Notes: a model not told the origin generated them from the sequence alone. A stretch of DNA of 64,000 nt from Nocardia pneumoniae NBRC 100136 (GCF_000308755.1 NZ_BAGF01000030.1:1-64000); one strand, 5' to 3'; counted from the first letter of the stretch, positions 8,942 to 18,601 are shown. Program-made: numbers and translations.

Positions 8942-9208
8942 ATGGCCGAAAAATCGCAAACCAGCCACCGCAATGCCGTCGAGCGGGTGCTGGCTGCGCA
9001 GGGTTTCGCGGTAGAGCTGCCGGTGGTCGGCCGGGTCCGCGTCCCTCGGCCCGAGCACTTGGCGTACTACGGTGCGCTCGGCGCGCTGGCCGCGGCGGAG
9101 ATCATCGAATGGCCCGTGGCGCTGGCTCTCGCGGCCGGTCACTGGCTGGCGGAGGATCACCACAATCGCGTCGCCCAGGAAATCGGCGAAGCCCTCGAAG
9201 AGGTCTAG
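8942..9208 (+). CDS. small predicted membrane protein with EWPV segment (88 aa)
   Basis: Unrecognised. Soluble N-terminus (residues 1-38, ending in VGRVRVPRPEHLAYYG), then a hydrophobic stretch LGALAAAEIIEWPVALALAAGHWLA (split here as about residues 44-68), then an acidic tail with DDHHN-like His residues (AEDHHNRVAQEIGEALEEV). ATG 8942 follows GGGAGG by 5-6 nt. Related in its core to the protein at 8013-8441. No operon partner is evident; it ends 57 nt before cobS, which is convergent. Confidence 0.75.
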   Translation: MAEKSQTSHRNAVERVLAAQGFAVELPVVGRVRVPRPEHLAYYGALGALAAAEIIEWPVALALAAGHWLAEDHHNRVAQEIGEALEEV

Positions 9209-9265
9209 CGCAGCACCCTCCTCGGCCCATCCGGTCGGCCCGGAGCGTTCCACCGGCTCCGGGGA

Positions 9266-10009
9266 CTAGACGGCAAGGGACAGCACTGCGGCGGTGAGCG
9301 CCACTGTGGTTTCGATGACGGCGCCGAGGACGTCACCGGAGAGCCCGCCGAGGCGCCGGGCGCAGTGGCGGACGAGGATGGCCGAGGCGGCAAGCGCGAC
9401 GGCAACGGCGACGGGACCGAGCCACGGGCGGTTCGGCACAGCCAGGACCGCCGATGCCACCGCGGCCACCGACCAGCCTGCCGAGGCGAGTGCGGATTGG
9501 GTATTCGCGACCAGGACGCCGAACGCGGTGCCGGGAGCCGCGGCGATACCCCGGCAGGCGAGTACGACGGCGACGCGGCCGGTCGCCACGGCGATGGCCA
9601 CCGCGAACCAGCGGCCCGCGTCGGCCAGAGCCGCGAACGAAAACGCTTGCACCCCAATGGCGAACACGATTCCCGCGACACCGAACGGTCCGGCCCCGCC
9701 GCTCTTCATGATCTGCCTGGCCCGCTCGGGCGGCCCGTAACTGCCGAGCCCGTCCATGGTGTCGCCGAGCCCGTCGAGATGCATGCCCCTCGTAACCAAC
9801 GCCAGCGCACCGACCACCAGCAAACCAGCCAGCGAAGCGGTCGCACCGGCCCACGTCAGCACCCAGAGCAGCCCCGCTGCCCCCGCCCCGAGCAGCACAC
9901 CCACCACCGGCGCCAACAGAATCGCACGCCCCGCCGCCCTATCGATATCATCCGGCCCACGCACCGGCAGCACCGTGAGCCACGAAACCGCCAGCCGCAC
10001 CCCATTCAC
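9266..10009 (-). CDS. cobS: adenosylcobinamide-GDP ribazoletransferase (cobalamin synthase)
   Basis: Integral-membrane enzyme joining adenosylcobinamide-GDP and alpha-ribazole at the end of cobalamin synthesis. 247 aa with about six hydrophobic segments and the conserved acidic motif HLDGLGDTMDGLGS near residue 75. GTG 10009 is chosen because GGAGGG lies 5 nt upstream; the open frame continues another 106 residues upstream but those are Pro/Arg-rich and non-conserved. Downstream of cobT on the same strand after a 262-nt structured gap. Confidence 0.94.
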   Translation of the reverse strand: MNGVRLAVSWLTVLPVRGPDDIDRAAGRAILLAPVVGVLLGAGAAGLLWVLTWAGATASLAGLLVVGALALVTRGMHLDGLGDTMDGLGSYGPPERARQIMKSGGAGPFGVAGIVFAIGVQAFSFAALADAGRWFAVAIAVATGRVAVVLACRGIAAAPGTAFGVLVANTQSALASAGWSVAAVASAVLAVPNRPWLGPVAVAVALAASAILVRHCARRLGGLSGDVLGAVIETTVALTAAVLSLAV

Positions 10010-10271
10010 GCCGACCCTCCTATCGGCCGCCGCCCGTCGAGTGGCACACGGCTGCGGCAAAACGCGAGTAGGCACCTCCGTGGTGTGCCACTCGTGGAAC
10101 CGCAGACCTTCCCGTCCGCGAGGTCTGGTGGCATTTCGGGGCGAGGGGCGAACCGCAACCCACGGCGAGACGCTGACCGAGCGTGCGCGGGCCGGTGGTC
10201 CCGCGCTCGCTGTCGGCGAGTGGAGGCCGCACTCGGGTTCGGCGAGTGGGTTTCGCTGGCGTGGGAGGGGT
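10010..10271 (-). promoter_or_regulatory. cobT-cobS intergenic leader with competing hairpins
   Basis: Contains perfect 12-bp arms CGAGTGGCACAC (10038-10049) and GTGTGCCACTCG (10083-10094). A third related element, CGAGTAGGCAC (10065-10075), can pair with the same right arm, so two hairpins are mutually exclusive. The structure ends about 20 nt before the cobS ribosome site. It lacks the conserved core of a cobalamin riboswitch, so the mechanism is unknown. Confidence 0.45.
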
Positions 10272-11351
10272 TCACTTGCGCAGGTTCGGCGCGGGGGCGG
10301 CCGGTTCCTGGTCGGAGGTGCTGACACCGGCTTCGGCGAAGGTGGACATGTCGGCGAGGGTTGCCACGGCCGCGCGGAGGATGGGCAGGGCGGTGAGGGC
10401 GCCGGAGCCTTCGCCGAGGCGCATGTTCAGATCGAGCAGGGGTTCCAGGCGCAGATGCCGGAGCGCGAGGGCATGCGCGGGCTCGGTGGAGCGGTGTCCC
10501 GCCAGCCACCAAGCGCTGGCGCCCGCGGCGAGGTCTTCGGCGACCATCGCCGCTGCCGTGACGACGACGCCGTCCAGAATGACCGGTGTGCGCCGGGTCG
10601 CTGCCTGCGCGAGGAAAGCGGCCATCGCCGCGAAGTCGGCTCCCGCCGCGACGCGGAGCAGTTCCACCGGCTCCTTCACCACCGGGCGGGCGCGGCGCAT
10701 CGCGTCGCGAATGGCGGCGACCTTGCGGATCCATCCGGCGTCGTCGACTCCGGTGCCGCGGCCGACCGCGGCCACCGGTTCGGTGTTGGTGAGGGTGGCG
10801 ATGAGCACGGTGGCCGGGGTGGTGTTGCCGATGCCCATGTCGCCCGCGATCAGCAGGTCGGCGCCCGCGTCGATCTCCTCGTCGGCGATGGCCCGGCCAG
10901 CGGCGATGGCGGACCGGACTTCCTCGTCGGTGAGCGCGTCCTCGCGGTCGATCGCCCCGCTGGAGCGGCGCACCTTGTGCTTCGACACCTGCGGGTCGGT
11001 GTCGGCGTCGACGGAGATGTCCGCGACCCGCACCGTCGCACCCGCCACGGCCGCGAGCGCGTTCACCGCGGCGCCGCCACCCAGGAAGTTCGCCACCATC
11101 TGCGCGGTGACCTCACTCGGATACGCCGACACTCCGTGCCGCGCGATGCCATGATCCCCGGCGAACACCACGACACGGGCGCGCTCGAACTGCTTCGGCG
11201 GACACGCGCCCTGGCACGCCGCGACCCAGTTGCCGAGCTGCTCCAAACGGCCCAGCGCCTCAGCGGGTTTGGTCAGCTGCGCCTGCCGCTGCTCGGCGGC
11301 CGCACGAAAGTGTGCGTCCGGAGGCGCTACCGGTCCGAATCCGTGCGTCAC
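10272..11351 (-). CDS. cobT: nicotinate-nucleotide--dimethylbenzimidazole phosphoribosyltransferase
   Basis: Activates the lower ligand of cobalamin by forming alpha-ribazole phosphate. 359 aa. Recognised by [35 protein letters not shown] and, near the C-terminus, MRLGEGSGA with the catalytic Glu. GTG 11351 follows AAAGG by 7 nt. The C-terminal 15 residues are a Pro/Ala tail beyond the fold. Sits upstream of cobS, the enzyme using its dephosphorylated product. Confidence 0.95.
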   Translation of the reverse strand: MTHGFGPVAPPDAHFRAAAEQRQAQLTKPAEALGRLEQLGNWVAACQGACPPKQFERARVVVFAGDHGIARHGVSAYPSEVTAQMVANFLGGGAAVNALAAVAGATVRVADISVDADTDPQVSKHKVRRSSGAIDREDALTDEEVRSAIAAGRAIADEEIDAGADLLIAGDMGIGNTTPATVLIATLTNTEPVAAVGRGTGVDDAGWIRKVAAIRDAMRRARPVVKEPVELLRVAAGADFAAMAAFLAQAATRRTPVILDGVVVTAAAMVAEDLAAGASAWWLAGHRSTEPAHALALRHLRLEPLLDLNMRLGEGSGALTALPILRAAVATLADMSTFAEAGVSTSDQEPAAPAPNLRK

Positions 11352-11428
11352 TATCGAGCCTTTCCGGTCATGGCGGTCCCCGCCGACTACGCCGCCCAAT
11401 CTTGCCATTGCCGGTTGCGCCGCCTCGG

Positions 11429-12322
11429 TCAGTTCCCTTCGCCGAGTGCTCGGGATATGGCGGGTTGACGCCAGCGGCGCGGCGGGGTGCCGTGTGTACG
11501 CCGGAACAGTCTGGTGAAGTAGCCGGGGTCGGGTATGCCGACACGGCGTGCCACCTCCCCGACCGGCAGGTCGGTGGCGATCAACAGTTGGCGTGCGTGT
11601 GTCATGCGGCGTTCGGTGATCCACTCCTGGACCGTGCGACCGGTGCGGCGGCGCACGACGGTGGTCAGATGACCCGGCGTCATGCCCACCGCCTGAGCCA
11701 CATCGCGCAACGACAGCGGTTCGGTGTGCCGCTTGTCGATCACGTCGAATACCTCGGCCAGCAACGGCTCGCCGCTGCGCCGCAGATCGCCCACCACGTC
11801 GGCAGCCACCCGCGCGAGGTCGATCAGGAGCAGCGTCAGATGCGCCAGCGCCGCCTGCCGGTAGCCCTCCTGCCGCGCGGCCAGCTCGGTTTCGATGGCC
11901 GCGATCGCGCTGTCCCACGACCCTCGACGCTCCGGCGGCACCACCAGTCGCAGCAGCCCGCCGGATGATCCGTGCCGGAACGGGAACAACAGCGGATGGG
12001 TCTGCCAGGTGGGCCATGGTGCTCGCTGCGCGCCGCCGAGCGCGGCGGGATCGAAGAACACCCCGGCGGTCCCCGCGGGCACATCATGTCCGGCTGGGTC
12101 GATCACCTGATCTGCCGCCACCACGTACACGACACCCGTGTGTGGCACATACATCAGCACCGGGAAGTCGTGAATGTGCGGGCGGACATCGCCGAGCGGG
12201 CTATCCCGGCCGACCCGCAGCACCGAGACCGGCGGTGTAACCGGGTCGGTCCGATAGTCGAACACCGGTACACCGCGGCGCTGCCGCACCAGGCGGGTGG
12301 CCTCGGAGACACGATGGGCCAT
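11429..12322 (-). CDS. AraC-family transcriptional regulator
   Basis: 297 aa: N-terminal cupin-type sensing domain ([12 protein letters not shown], then the 55-residue beta-sandwich) and a C-terminal AraC double helix-turn-helix ([28 protein letters not shown] and [21 protein letters not shown]; each run here is part of a longer motif). Separated by 53 bp from the divergent methyltransferase gene, which it probably controls. A leaderless promoter and a small palindrome lie between them. Confidence 0.9.
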   Translation of the reverse strand: MAHRVSEATRLVRQRRGVPVFDYRTDPVTPPVSVLRVGRDSPLGDVRPHIHDFPVLMYVPHTGVVYVVAADQVIDPAGHDVPAGTAGVFFDPAALGGAQRAPWPTWQTHPLLFPFRHGSSGGLLRLVVPPERRGSWDSAIAAIETELAARQEGYRQAALAHLTLLLIDLARVAADVVGDLRRSGEPLLAEVFDVIDKRHTEPLSLRDVAQAVGMTPGHLTTVVRRRTGRTVQEWITERRMTHARQLLIATDLPVGEVARRVGIPDPGYFTRLFRRTHGTPPRRWRQPAISRALGEGN

Positions 12323-12329
12323 GGCACCG

Positions 12330-12335
12330 AAAATA
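12330..12335 (-). promoter_or_regulatory. -10 hexamer TATTTT of araC-type gene (leaderless type)
   Basis: TANNNT hexamer 7 nt before ATG 12322; it overlaps the palindrome AATAG-TC-CTATT (12332-12343). Confidence 0.55.
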
Positions 12336-12343
12336 GTCCTATT
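12332..12343. promoter_or_regulatory. short palindrome AATAG-TC-CTATT, candidate regulator site
   Basis: Perfect 5-bp arms overlapping the -10 of the AraC gene and lying about 20 bp upstream of the methyltransferase -10; well placed for autorepression or a shared site. Short, so chance occurrence is possible. Confidence 0.35.
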
Positions 12344-12363
12344 CTCGCCAATAATCGACTGAA

Positions 12364-12369
12364 TATGCT
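12364..12369 (+). promoter_or_regulatory. -10 hexamer TATGCT of methyltransferase gene (leaderless type)
   Basis: TANNNT hexamer 6 nt before ATG 12376. It decides that start over ATG 12388 and 12397. Confidence 0.55.
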
Positions 12370-12375
12370 GCCAGA

Positions 12376-13074
12376 ATGCGGTCCACCATGGAGTTCATGA
12401 CCAAACATCATCCGCATTCCGCCACAGCGGCCATGGGCGATCGTCACGATTACCTGCCCGCCGCCGGGCACGACGCCCTGTTGCCCGCCTACGACCTGAT
12501 GACCCGCCTGTTCGGCATGCCCCAGGTCTACGACACGCTCATCGAGCAGGCCGAACTCGAAGACGGCCACCGCGTGCTGGAAATCGGCTGCGGGACCGGC
12601 AATCTGACCATCCGAGCCAAACGCGCCCGCCCCGCGGCAGAGGTGATCGGCTCCGACCCCGACCCGCGGGCGCTGGCCCGTGCCCAACGAAAAGCCCGTG
12701 GGCTGACCGGAATTCGATTCGACCACGGCTACGCTCAGAAACTGCCCTACCGCGATGGCGAATTCGACCGGGTGCTGTCGTCGATCATGCTGCACCATCT
12801 GGACCCCGAGGTGAAGGCTGCCGCCGCCGCGGAGGTTCTGCGTGTGCTGCGACCCGGTGGCAGGCTGCACATCGTCGACGTCGGCGGCAACATGACCGCC
12901 GCGGACGGCCTGGTCGCGCGGCGCACCCTGCGCAACGGCCACGTCGCCGACAACCTCGGCGACCGGATTCCCCGACTGCTGCGCGCGGCGGGGTTCGACT
13001 GCGCGGAAATAGCGTCCCAGCGACTTCGCCTCATGGGCCGAATCACCTACTACCGCGCCACCCGCCCGGCCTGA
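12376..13074 (+). CDS. class I SAM-dependent methyltransferase
   Basis: 232-aa soluble methyltransferase of unknown substrate. SAM motif I is VLEIGCGTGNLTI (about residue 70), motif II SDPDPRAL, then RFDHGYAQKLPYRDGEFD and the post-motif VLRPGGRLHIVDVGG. UbiE/MenG-like overall, but quinone methylation is not supported by context. Divergent from the AraC-type gene. Confidence 0.88.
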   Translation: MRSTMEFMTKHHPHSATAAMGDRHDYLPAAGHDALLPAYDLMTRLFGMPQVYDTLIEQAELEDGHRVLEIGCGTGNLTIRAKRARPAAEVIGSDPDPRALARAQRKARGLTGIRFDHGYAQKLPYRDGEFDRVLSSIMLHHLDPEVKAAAAAEVLRVLRPGGRLHIVDVGGNMTAADGLVARRTLRNGHVADNLGDRIPRLLRAAGFDCAEIASQRLRLMGRITYYRATRPA

Positions 13075-13113
13075 CCAACTGGGGGGCCAGCGCAACGTGG
13101 GTGTGCGGAGAAG

Positions 13114-13668
13114 CTATTTCAGGCGGAGGGGAAGACCTGCGACGACGAAATAGGCTTCGTCGCACGCCTGGGCCAGGCGTTGGTTGAGGATGCCCATCTC
13201 GTCGCGGAACAGGCGGCCGGAGCGGGTTGCGGGGATGACGCCCATGCCGACCTCCGGGGTCACGATGACGAGGCCGCCCTGGTAGGCGGCGACCGCTGCG
13301 ACGAGGGCGTCGGTGTCGGGAGAGATCGTTCCGCGCGGTGCTTCCCAGGCTTGGCGCGCGTCGATGCGGGCGGTCAGCCAGGTGCCGATGTCATCGACGA
13401 GCGTCACGGACGGCACCGTGGATTCGGCGAGAATTCTTGCTGGATCAGCACTTTCGACCGTCGTCCAGCTGGCCGGGCGACGGCTGCGGTGCTGGGCGAT
13501 TCGCTCGGTGAAATCGTGGTCGTCCGGGTCGGGCACCGCGGTGGCGAGATAGCGCACGGTCTCGCCGCCCTCGCCCGCGAGTTTCTCGGCGAATGCCGAC
13601 TTCCCCGACCGCGCACCACCGAGAACCAGGATGCGGCGCGGCGCTGCGGGCGAGGAACTATGCGACAC
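13114..13668 (-). CDS. cobU: adenosylcobinamide kinase / adenosylcobinamide-phosphate guanylyltransferase
   Basis: Bifunctional enzyme phosphorylating adenosylcobinamide and transferring GMP to it, giving the substrate of CobS. 184 aa with the Walker A loop LVLGGARSGKSAFAE near the N-terminus, RYLATAVPDPDD, a HRSRRP segment and VTPEVGMGVIP, all typical of CobU/CobP. GTG 13668 is fixed by a -10 hexamer 6 nt upstream. Located 1.8 kb from cobT, completing the nucleotide-loop assembly set in this window. Confidence 0.95.
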   Translation of the reverse strand: MSHSSSPAAPRRILVLGGARSGKSAFAEKLAGEGGETVRYLATAVPDPDDHDFTERIAQHRSRRPASWTTVESADPARILAESTVPSVTLVDDIGTWLTARIDARQAWEAPRGTISPDTDALVAAVAAYQGGLVIVTPEVGMGVIPATRSGRLFRDEMGILNQRLAQACDEAYFVVAGLPLRLK

Positions 13669-13674
13669 GGTGGC

Positions 13675-13680
13675 ACCGTA
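13675..13680 (-). promoter_or_regulatory. -10 hexamer TACGGT of cobU (leaderless type)
   Basis: TANNNT hexamer 6 nt before GTG 13668; no Shine-Dalgarno is visible. Confidence 0.5.
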
Positions 13681-13703
13681 TCAATCGGATAGCGAGGTGA
13701 GGT

Positions 13704-13913
13704 TCAGTCGACCCCGAGGGTGACTTCGGTGGATTTGATGAGGACCGTGACGGGGGAGCCGTCGGCGAGTTGCAGGTCGTCGGCGGCGTCGCGGGTGATC
13801 GAGGAGGTGATTTCGTCGCCGCCGTTGAGGCGGACGCGGACGACGGCCATCGCTTCGCCACGGGTGACCGAGACGACTGTTCCATGCAGTTGGTTACGTG
13901 TGGATAGTCGCAT
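13704..13913 (-). CDS. TOBE-domain molybdopterin/molybdate-binding protein (Mop type)
   Basis: 69-aa single TOBE domain: MRLSTRNQLHGTVVSV is the canonical Mop start, followed by AVVRVRLNGGDEITSSIT and SPVTVLIKSTEVTLG. Such mono-domain proteins oligomerise and bind molybdate or tungstate in the cytoplasm. ATG 13913 is fixed by TAGGAT 7 nt upstream. No modABC transport genes are in the window. Only 35 nt separates it from cobU, which is downstream with its own promoter. Confidence 0.9.
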   Translation of the reverse strand: MRLSTRNQLHGTVVSVTRGEAMAVVRVRLNGGDEITSSITRDAADDLQLADGSPVTVLIKSTEVTLGVD

Positions 13914-13920
13914 GCCCGCG

Positions 13921-13926
13921 ATCCTA
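13921..13926 (-). promoter_or_regulatory. -10 hexamer TAGGAT of TOBE gene (leaderless type)
   Basis: TANNNT hexamer 7 nt before ATG 13913; same hexamer and spacing as at ilvE. The rest of the 290-nt gap up to 14203 shows no gene. Confidence 0.55.
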
Positions 13927-14203
13927 CGTAGCGGGGTGCTGATCCCTTGGAGGTTCGCGCGTTGTGTCGGTGGGCGACATCCTCGAGGTAGTCCTGCTCC
14001 GTCAAGGTCGGGGTTGCCGTGGCGAGCGATGTCGCGGGGAGCCGGGTCGACGTCTTCGGCCATGCGGTTTGTTGGCGTCGCCGCAGATGTCGAGTGGGCG
14101 CTGTCCGCGCGCGGATGTTCGATTCGCTCGCGAGCGTCGCGGCAGCGTGCCGGGCCGCAGCCGCTTGCCGCTGTGAAGGCTGCCTGCCGTTCTCTGCGGG
14201 CGC

Positions 14204-15184
14204 TCAGGCTGACGTCTCCGCCGCGGTATCCACGTTCCTGCCGAAGCGGCGGCGGTACTCGGTGGGGGCGATGCCGACCAGGCGTTGGAAATGGTGGCGC
14301 AGGAGGGCGCCGGAGCCGAAGCCGGAGCGGGTCGCGATGTGCTCCAGGCCCAAGCCGGTTTCCTCGAGCAGTTGTTTGGCGAGCAGGATGCGCTGGTTGG
14401 TGAGCCACTTCACCGGGGTGGTTCCGGTCTCGGCGGCGAAGCGGCGGGCGAAGGTGCGGGTGGACATGTTGGCGCGGGCGGCGAGTTCCTCGACGGTGTG
14501 CGGCAGGTCGAGGTGTTCGTTCATCCATTCCAGCGTCGGGATGAGGCTGTCGGAGGTGCAGGCCGCGACCGGGCGTTCGATGAACTGGCGCTGCCCGCCG
14601 TCGCGCTGCGGCGGCACCACCATGCGCCGCGCGATCGCGTTGGCGACGCCGCTGCCGAGTTCGCGCCGCACCAGATGCAGGCAGGCGTCGATACCGGCGG
14701 CGGTGCCCGCGCTGGTGATCAGATCGCCCTCGTCGACGAACAGCACGTCCGGGTCGACGGTGGCCTCCGGGTAGTCGGCGGCGAGCTTCTCCACGTAACG
14801 CCAGTGCGTGGTGCATTTGCGGCCGTCGAGCAGCCCGGCGGCCCCCGCGAGGAAGGCTCCCGAGCAGACCGTGAGCACGGTGGCGCCCGCTGCCGCCGCG
14901 TCTCGGACGGCCGCGACGACGCGCGGATCGAATCCGCCGTCGACCGCGGCGGCGGAGATGGCGACCAGATCGGCCTCGGCCAGTTCCTCGAGCCCGTACT
15001 CCGGTGCGACGGTGATGCCCGGACTGGTGGACCGCAGTGGGACGCCGGGCTCGGCGCCGCACACCCGGAAGTCGAATGCGGGCAGTCCGTCGGCCGTGCG
15101 GTCGAGGCCGAAAACCTCGCAGATGACCCCGAATTCGAACATGGCCATCCGTTCGGACAGCACCACCGCGACCTTCGACAGCAT
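14204..15184 (-). CDS. GlxA-family transcriptional regulator (DJ-1/PfpI + AraC HTH)
   Basis: 326 aa. Residues 1-170 are a class I glutamine-amidotransferase-like (DJ-1/PfpI) domain with the nucleophile-elbow cysteine in VLTVCSGAFLAGAAGLLDG; residues 220-315 are an AraC-type double HTH (TVEELAARANMSTRTFARRF and LGLEHIATRSGFGSGALLRHHF, partial). Such proteins sense unknown metabolites through the DJ-1 domain. Divergent from a 53-aa membrane peptide gene at 15271. Leaderless promoter at 15192-15197. Confidence 0.92.
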   Translation of the reverse strand: MLSKVAVVLSERMAMFEFGVICEVFGLDRTADGLPAFDFRVCGAEPGVPLRSTSPGITVAPEYGLEELAEADLVAISAAAVDGGFDPRVVAAVRDAAAAGATVLTVCSGAFLAGAAGLLDGRKCTTHWRYVEKLAADYPEATVDPDVLFVDEGDLITSAGTAAGIDACLHLVRRELGSGVANAIARRMVVPPQRDGGQRQFIERPVAACTSDSLIPTLEWMNEHLDLPHTVEELAARANMSTRTFARRFAAETGTTPVKWLTNQRILLAKQLLEETGLGLEHIATRSGFGSGALLRHHFQRLVGIAPTEYRRRFGRNVDTAAETSA

Positions 15185-15191
15185 GCCCGTC

Positions 15192-15197
15192 AGTCTA
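15192..15197 (-). promoter_or_regulatory. -10 hexamer TAGACT of first GlxA-type gene (leaderless type)
   Basis: TANNNT hexamer 7 nt before ATG 15184. Confidence 0.55.
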
Positions 15198-15270
15198 CTG
15201 GCCGTATTTTTGCGGACATTGTCTGCACGGCCACTTTCGGCGGTAAATCACTGATCGCAAAATTACTGCC

Positions 15271-15432
15271 ATGATTACTTTTCTCGTCTCCCTGGCGGTC
15301 ATCGTGGCCGCCGCCGCGCTGATCGCCCACAGCACGGGCCGCGCGGGCTCCTCCGATGTCATCGACCGCGACGCCGAGCGGGTCCACTCCGAACTGGCGG
15401 CGATGCTCGGCCGCACCGCGCACCACCGCTGA
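15271..15432 (+). CDS. 53-aa single-pass membrane peptide
   Basis: Short gene: ATG 15271, stop 15430-15432. The protein begins with one hydrophobic segment (MITFLVSLAVIVAAAALIAH) and ends in a charged soluble tail (RDAERVHSELAAMLGR). Third codon positions are nearly all G or C. It is divergent from the GlxA-type regulator and ends 20 nt before the convergent DUF3043 gene. Unknown function; a target of the GlxA regulator is possible. Confidence 0.65.
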   Translation: MITFLVSLAVIVAAAALIAHSTGRAGSSDVIDRDAERVHSELAAMLGRTAHHR

Positions 15433-15452
15433 CGCCGGGGGCGGCGCCAGAA

Positions 15453-16124
15453 CTACACAGCGTCGCCCGGGCCGACCCGCGGCTTCGGGGCGCGCATCTT
15501 GCGGATCTGGGAAGCACGCACGAAGGCGTACCAGCCCAGCCGGTATCCGGTGTCGGTGGTGTCGGGGAAGCGCTCCCTGACTCGGTTGTTCACCACGCGG
15601 CCGAGCAGGACGCCCTCGATGGCCATGAACAGCATCATCACCAGCATGGCCAGCGTGACGATGGTCTGCAGCGCGGGGGCGAGGAACATCGACAGGATCA
15701 GCACCAGCGCCATCGGCATGAACAAGCCGACCAGGTTGCGCCGGGCGTCGACGATGTCGCGGACGAACGCCCGCACCGGCCCTTGGTCGCGAGGCAACAG
15801 GTACTTGTCCTCGCCCGCGAGCATGCGGGCGCGCCGGTCCTGGGCGGCGGCGCGCCGTTCGGCGGCGGCTGCCTTGCGCTCTTCCTTGTTGCCGCGCACG
15901 GCCTTGCGCCGGGCGCGGGCCTCCTTCGCGGTGAGCGGAGCGGGTGCTACCGGGCCGCGGCGCTTGCCTTGCGCGTCACGGCGTTTCGGGGTGGGACGGC
16001 CTTTGCCCGCGGTAGCCGTCGGCGCCGTGCGGGTGGTACCTGCGGCCGAGCCGCCGTCCGTGACCACCGTCGATTCGGCGGTCGCGTCGGTGGTGCTGGA
16101 CTCGCCGCGACGGAACAATTTCAC
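15453..16124 (-). CDS. DUF3043 membrane protein
   Basis: 223 aa. Residues 1-110 are a charged, Ala/Arg/Lys-rich cytoplasmic region (basic stretches around KRRDAQGKRRGP and EARARRKAVRGNKEERKAA); residues about 135-180 form two transmembrane helices (LFMPMALVLILSMFLAP, IVTLAMLVMMLFMAIEG); the tail is basic. This is the layout of the actinobacterial DUF3043 family (Rv2206-like position). GTG 16124 is fixed by TAGCCT 7 nt upstream. Role unknown. Confidence 0.85.
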   Translation of the reverse strand: MKLFRRGESSTTDATAESTVVTDGGSAAGTTRTAPTATAGKGRPTPKRRDAQGKRRGPVAPAPLTAKEARARRKAVRGNKEERKAAAAERRAAAQDRRARMLAGEDKYLLPRDQGPVRAFVRDIVDARRNLVGLFMPMALVLILSMFLAPALQTIVTLAMLVMMLFMAIEGVLLGRVVNNRVRERFPDTTDTGYRLGWYAFVRASQIRKMRAPKPRVGPGDAV

Positions 16125-16131
16125 ATCGACC

Positions 16132-16137
16132 AGGCTA
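16132..16137 (-). promoter_or_regulatory. -10 hexamer TAGCCT of DUF3043 gene (leaderless type)
   Basis: TANNNT hexamer 7 nt before GTG 16124; the same hexamer precedes pepA. Confidence 0.55.
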
Positions 16138-16325
16138 TTCGATGTGCTGCGTGGCGAGAAATGCGGTCCGATTCGCCGGGAGTGTGCAGGGTCACGGAGG
16201 TTGCGTGCCGCGGCGGACGGGGTGGTGGCAAGATGGGGGAATAGCAGCCAGCCGAGTGGTGTTGACCCGACACGACCACCCGTGCGCTGTTCACGGGTTG
16301 ACCACAGGTTCCTCGAGGAGAGTTC

Positions 16326-16676
16326 ATGACTGTGCAGAACGAGACCGCCACCCACGGTGTGACTCTGACCGACGCCGCCGCCGCGAAGGCGAAGGCACTG
16401 TTGGACCAGGAGGGTCGCGACGACCTGGCACTGCGGATCGCGGTGCAGCCGGGTGGTTGTGCCGGCCTGCGCTACCAGCTGTTCTTCGACGACCGCTCGC
16501 TGGACGGCGACCTGACGGTCGACTTCGGCGGCGTCACGCTGGCCGTCGACCGGATGAGCGCTCCGTACGTGCAGGGCGCCTCGATCGACTTCGTCGACAC
16601 CATCGAGAAGCAGGGCTTCACCATCGACAACCCGAACGCCACCGGCTCCTGCGCCTGCGGCGACTCCTTCAACTGA
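16326..16676 (+). CDS. erpA: A-type iron-sulfur carrier (HesB/IscA/ErpA)
   Basis: 116-aa carrier delivering Fe-S clusters to apoproteins. The three family cysteines are visible: one in QPGGCAGLRYQ and two in the C-terminal SCACGDSF. Start ATG 16326 has a strong GAGGAGAG ribosome site. Position matches Rv2204c. In an actinomycete with a SUF system this is the likely carrier for Fe-S enzymes such as the Rieske subunit, but the specific client set is unknown; erpA versus iscA naming is a judgement. Confidence 0.9.
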   Translation: MTVQNETATHGVTLTDAAAAKAKALLDQEGRDDLALRIAVQPGGCAGLRYQLFFDDRSLDGDLTVDFGGVTLAVDRMSAPYVQGASIDFVDTIEKQGFTIDNPNATGSCACGDSFN

Positions 16677-16731
16677 GTGCGATCCCGGCGCGCCCGAAAC
16701 GTGACGACTGGTTTCGTGAGCACATGGGTAA

Positions 16732-17895
<1,164 letters not shown>

Positions 17896-18088
17896 GCTCG
17901 TCCGCCTCTTTTGTTCCGACAGCACATCGCCGGTTCACCGTCTGGTGCAGCTGTTCGGCCGCCGGAAGAGGATTCACGGGCGGACGCCGCCGGTAAAGCA
18001 GCACTGGTGACGGGTCGAGGTTCCGGCTGGACCTTTCGGTTCTCCGGCCCGTCATCCTGGCGACTTGCCGTCGACCGGGCTCTCTTGG

Positions 18089-18601
18089 TCAGCGGAGCAC
18101 GAATCCCGGCGGCCAGCTGTACTCGAATTCCGGAAGATCGAAGCCTTGCTCGAAGTGAGCGGTCCGCGCGTCTGTGCGGCGGCCGCCGTACCGCTCGTAG
18201 AAGGCGATAGCCGCGGTGTTTGCTTGGAGGACCTCGAGGTAGACGAACCGGCCGGGATACTGCGCCGCTGCCCACTCCAGAGCGTGGTGCAGCAGGCGGG
18301 TACCGATGCCCGCACGCGTACGACCGGGCGCGGCGTGCAGGTTGTCCAACAGCACGCGGCCGTCCGTAGTCGGCGTCAGGTAGACGAATCCGACCAATTC
18401 GTCATCCTCCTCGGCGACGAAAAGCCCGGCGGCGGTCGGGTCATCGGCAAGTCGTTCACGCCATACCGTCAAACGATCCTCGAGCAGTGGACCGGTCAAG
18501 AACTTTTCCGGCATCATCCCGGCGTAGGCCGAACGCCAACTCGCCGTGTGCAACTGCGCGATCGATTCCGCATCGTCTGGCGCGCCATTCCTGATCCGCA
18601 T
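18089..18601 (-). CDS. GNAT-family N-acetyltransferase
   Basis: 170-aa acetyltransferase of unknown substrate. Acetyl-CoA loop is APGRTRAGIGTRLLHHAL (about residues 88-105), after the beta-4 strand RVLLDNLHA; the C-terminal LEVLQANTAAIAFYERYGGR segment is the standard RimI-like end. ATG 18601 (MRIRNGAPDD) is chosen; a GTG at 18622 would add seven residues. Similar in layout to RimI-type enzymes but lacks a ribosomal context. Seventy-six bases separate it from the end... of the upstream same-strand D-amino-acid enzyme gene, so it may be read through from that operon. Confidence 0.87.
   Translation of the reverse strand: MRIRNGAPDDAESIAQLHTASWRSAYAGMMPEKFLTGPLLEDRLTVWRERLADDPTAAGLFVAEEDDELVGFVYLTPTTDGRVLLDNLHAAPGRTRAGIGTRLLHHALEWAAAQYPGRFVYLEVLQANTAAIAFYERYGGRRTDARTAHFEQGFDLPEFEYSWPPGFVLR

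Noticed and set aside
8444..9208. 254-aa fused ORF over the 8.4-9.2 kb gap
   Set aside because: The middle is Arg/His-rich shadow sequence; the real gene is the 88-aa C-terminal part, which has its own ribosome site.
10010..10271. cobalamin riboswitch upstream of cobS
   Set aside because: GTGCCACTCG resembles one conserved box, but the other core elements are not visible; kept only as a competing-hairpin finding.
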